Shown here: positions 5,763-7,300 of the stretch, piece by piece
Layout: every line of letters starts with the position of its first letter
Numbering within the stretch: position 1 is the stretch's first letter
Assembly (NCBI GenBank): GCA_043772865.1
Contig: JAYVFU010000257.1
Coordinates: forward strand, 1 to 7,300
Direction of reading: 5' to 3'
Origin: JACMMS01 sp043772865
Lineage (GTDB): Bacteria > Pseudomonadota > Gammaproteobacteria > Burkholderiales > Methylophilaceae
Length of the DNA: 7,300 nt
The notes under the pieces: generated by a model
Database searches by the model: none
What the model saw: only the letters and a program-made list of their open reading frames with translations
Told to the model about the DNA's origin: nothing
Translations under genes and position numbers: made by a program

Positions 5763-7300
5763 ATGATTAAAAGTATTACGTTAAAACTCTCCAAAATTGC
5801 TATTTACTTTGCTCTAATCTGCTTAACTTTGATGCTGATTGCAGCGGTGTTGCTGCGCTTTATATTAATGCCAAACATCAATAGTTATAAAGACGATATC
5901 GCAAATTTTGCTAGCTCAAAAGTAGGCCAAAGAATCACAATTGGCCATATTAATGCAGATTGGGATGGTATTAACCCGCATTTTACGATGATTAATATTG
6001 ATATATTTGATATGCAAAATCGTTCTGCGCTTAATTTTAAGCATACAGAAGTCAATTTATCTTGGCTTAGCATTCCCCTATTAAACGCTAAATTAGCGAT
6101 GCTAAAAATAAACAATCCCCAGTTGATTATTCGACGTACGGTAGATGGTAAGTTATTTGTAGCAGGTATGGACATGAGCGCAACATCACGTCCAGAATTT
6201 CCTAACTGGTTATTAAAACAACGTAATATAGATATCGTTAATGCTACTGTTATTTGGCAAGATGACTTAAGGCAAGCACCAGCAATATCGCTTAATCAAC
6301 TTAATTTCCATCTTAAAAATCCAACCATACAAAGTTTGATTAGCCAACACCAATTTACGCTGTCTGCTAAACCTTCGATTGGCAGCACAACGCCTATCGT
6401 CATGACTGGTTATTTTCATGGCAGTGATGTGACTAAAATCAACACTTGGCATGGGCAAATTACAACATCAATTAGAAATACCGATTTATCCGTTTGGAAA
6501 CAATGGTTTGATTACCCAATCAACCTACAATCGGGCTTTGGTAGCGCATCACTTATCATAGATTTTGCAAATGCTAAATTAGAAAAAGTCACCGGAGATC
6601 TAGATTTAAACAACCTCACAGCTCAACTAAGTAATGACATACAAAGTAATGAAATCCAAACATTTAAGCTTAAGACCTTAACGGGAAAATTAAGCTTTGC
6701 TTCAGACATTAAAAATCAAGTATTTAAGGGTGAACACCTGAAAATAATTACGAATAATGGTTTAGATATACAGCGTGCAGATATAGAAATTAGCCGTGCT
6801 TTACAAAGCAAAAAAATTCAAGAGTTGAAGCTTAAAGTAGATGATTTAGACCTTGATGCTGCTAGAAAATTAGCTAAAGAATTAGCCTCCAGTAAGATTA
6901 TACCTACTCAATTGCTTGAAACAATCGATGCTATTGCCCCAGCGGGCCACCTAACCAATTTAAATACATATTGGCTAGGTAGCGCAGAAAAGACTCTGAA
7001 ATATAACATTGATGGTCACTTTAATGGCTTAACTATTCAACCATATAATAAAATTCCAGGTTTTATCAACTTTACGGGAAGTATTAAGGCTAATCAAGAA
7101 AATGGAAAAGTAACATTGAATACAAAAAATGCCGTACTTAATCTCAAACAGATTTTACGTTTACCTGTACCTATCGATCAGTTAGCGGGTGCATTAAGCT
7201 GGGAAGTTAAAAATAAGGAGACACTTTTTACTACTAAAAACTTGTCATTGAGCAACCCGCATATTGCAGGCATGATTAACGCTCGTTATCAAATGAACAA
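5763..7300 (+). CDS. yhdP: YhdP-family AsmA-like envelope protein (5' part, cut by window end)
   Basis: The frame runs from ATG 5763 to the last base without a stop: 512 complete codons, against about 1,270 residues for E. coli YhdP, so roughly the first 40 percent is present. One N-terminal membrane helix spans about residues 12-35 (IAIYFALICLTLMLIAAVLL and following). The rest is periplasmic, beta-rich and repetitive, as expected of AsmA-like proteins. The block ANFASSKVGQRITIGHINADW with the following NPHFTMINIDIFD corresponds to the family's conserved N-terminus (E. coli ILNKIESATGMPVEASQLSASW). Residues from about 430, around FNGLTIQPYNKIPGFINFTGSI, match the repeating barrel-wall units. 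YhdP is anchored in the inner membrane and, with TamB and YdbH, carries phospholipids toward the outer membrane. A second in-frame ATG at 5724 would add 13 residues; neither start has a clear ribosome-binding site. I chose 5763 because the membrane helix then begins near the N-terminus. It is divergent from yheS. Confidence 0.9.
   Translation, partial: MIKSITLKLSKIAIYFALICLTLMLIAAVLLRFILMPNINSYKDDIANFASSKVGQRITIGHINADWDGINPHFTMINIDIFDMQNRSALNFKHTEVNLSWLSIPLLNAKLAMLKINNPQLIIRRTVDGKLFVAGMDMSATSRPEFPNWLLKQRNIDIVNATVIWQDDLRQAPAISLNQLNFHLKNPTIQSLISQHQFTLSAKPSIGSTTPIVMTGYFHGSDVTKINTWHGQITTSIRNTDLSVWKQWFDYPINLQSGFGSASLIIDFANAKLEKVTGDLDLNNLTAQLSNDIQSNEIQTFKLKTLTGKLSFASDIKNQVFKGEHLKIITNNGLDIQRADIEISRALQSKKIQELKLKVDDLDLDAARKLAKELASSKIIPTQLLETIDAIAPAGHLTNLNTYWLGSAEKTLKYNIDGHFNGLTIQPYNKIPGFINFTGSIKANQENGKVTLNTKNAVLNLKQILRLPVPIDQLAGALSWEVKNKETLFTTKNLSLSNPHIAGMINARYQMN

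Noticed and set aside
5885..6458. Two minus-strand frames opposite yhdP
   Set aside because: They are antisense to a continuous 512-codon YhdP frame; composition is that of a shadow.

Overview
The window looks like chromosomal DNA of an AT-rich Gram-negative proteobacterium. The evidence is a YheS-type ABC-F ATPase, a YhdP/AsmA-like envelope protein, a DUF1365-Cfa gene pair and a periplasmic glutathione-peroxidase-like protein. Low GC, frequent TTA leucine codons and this gene mix would suit a low-GC betaproteobacterium such as a Methylophilaceae member. That placement is an inference from general impression, not a demonstrated match. I see no tRNA, rRNA, CRISPR array, transposase, phage gene or integration site.

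Layout. (1) Bases 1-2154, plus strand: the probable last codons of an upstream gene overlap the start of a DUF1365 protein. After 11 bases this is followed by a cyclopropane-fatty-acid-synthase-family methyltransferase. The pair forms the end of a membrane-lipid modification operon whose promoter lies outside the window. (2) Bases 2277-2810, plus strand: an exported thiol peroxidase of the glutathione peroxidase family, with its own candidate promoter. (3) Bases 2811-2933: a convergent intergenic region with two sets of short tandem repeats and a strong bidirectional terminator. (4) Bases 2934-5467, minus strand: yheS, followed after 65 bases by an unrecognised acidic 187-residue protein, probably co-transcribed. 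(5) Bases 5468-5762: a divergent intergenic region with a perfect 13-base inverted repeat whose arms are 114 bases apart. (6) Base 5763 to the window end, plus strand: the first 512 codons of a yhdP-like gene. It is open to the last base and so truncated by the window edge.

Three plus-strand genes concern the envelope: lipid tail modification (DUF1365/Cfa), peroxide or lipid-peroxide removal in the periplasm (Gpx), and inner-to-outer-membrane phospholipid transport (YhdP). The minus-strand pair belongs to translation (YheS) plus an unknown. No clearly new defence or mobile system is visible. The points most worth checking are the long-range inverted repeat, the lineage-specific-looking acidic protein downstream of yheS, the altered bicarbonate-site residue in the Cfa homologue, the exported two-cysteine peroxidase, and the recurrent small tandem duplications.
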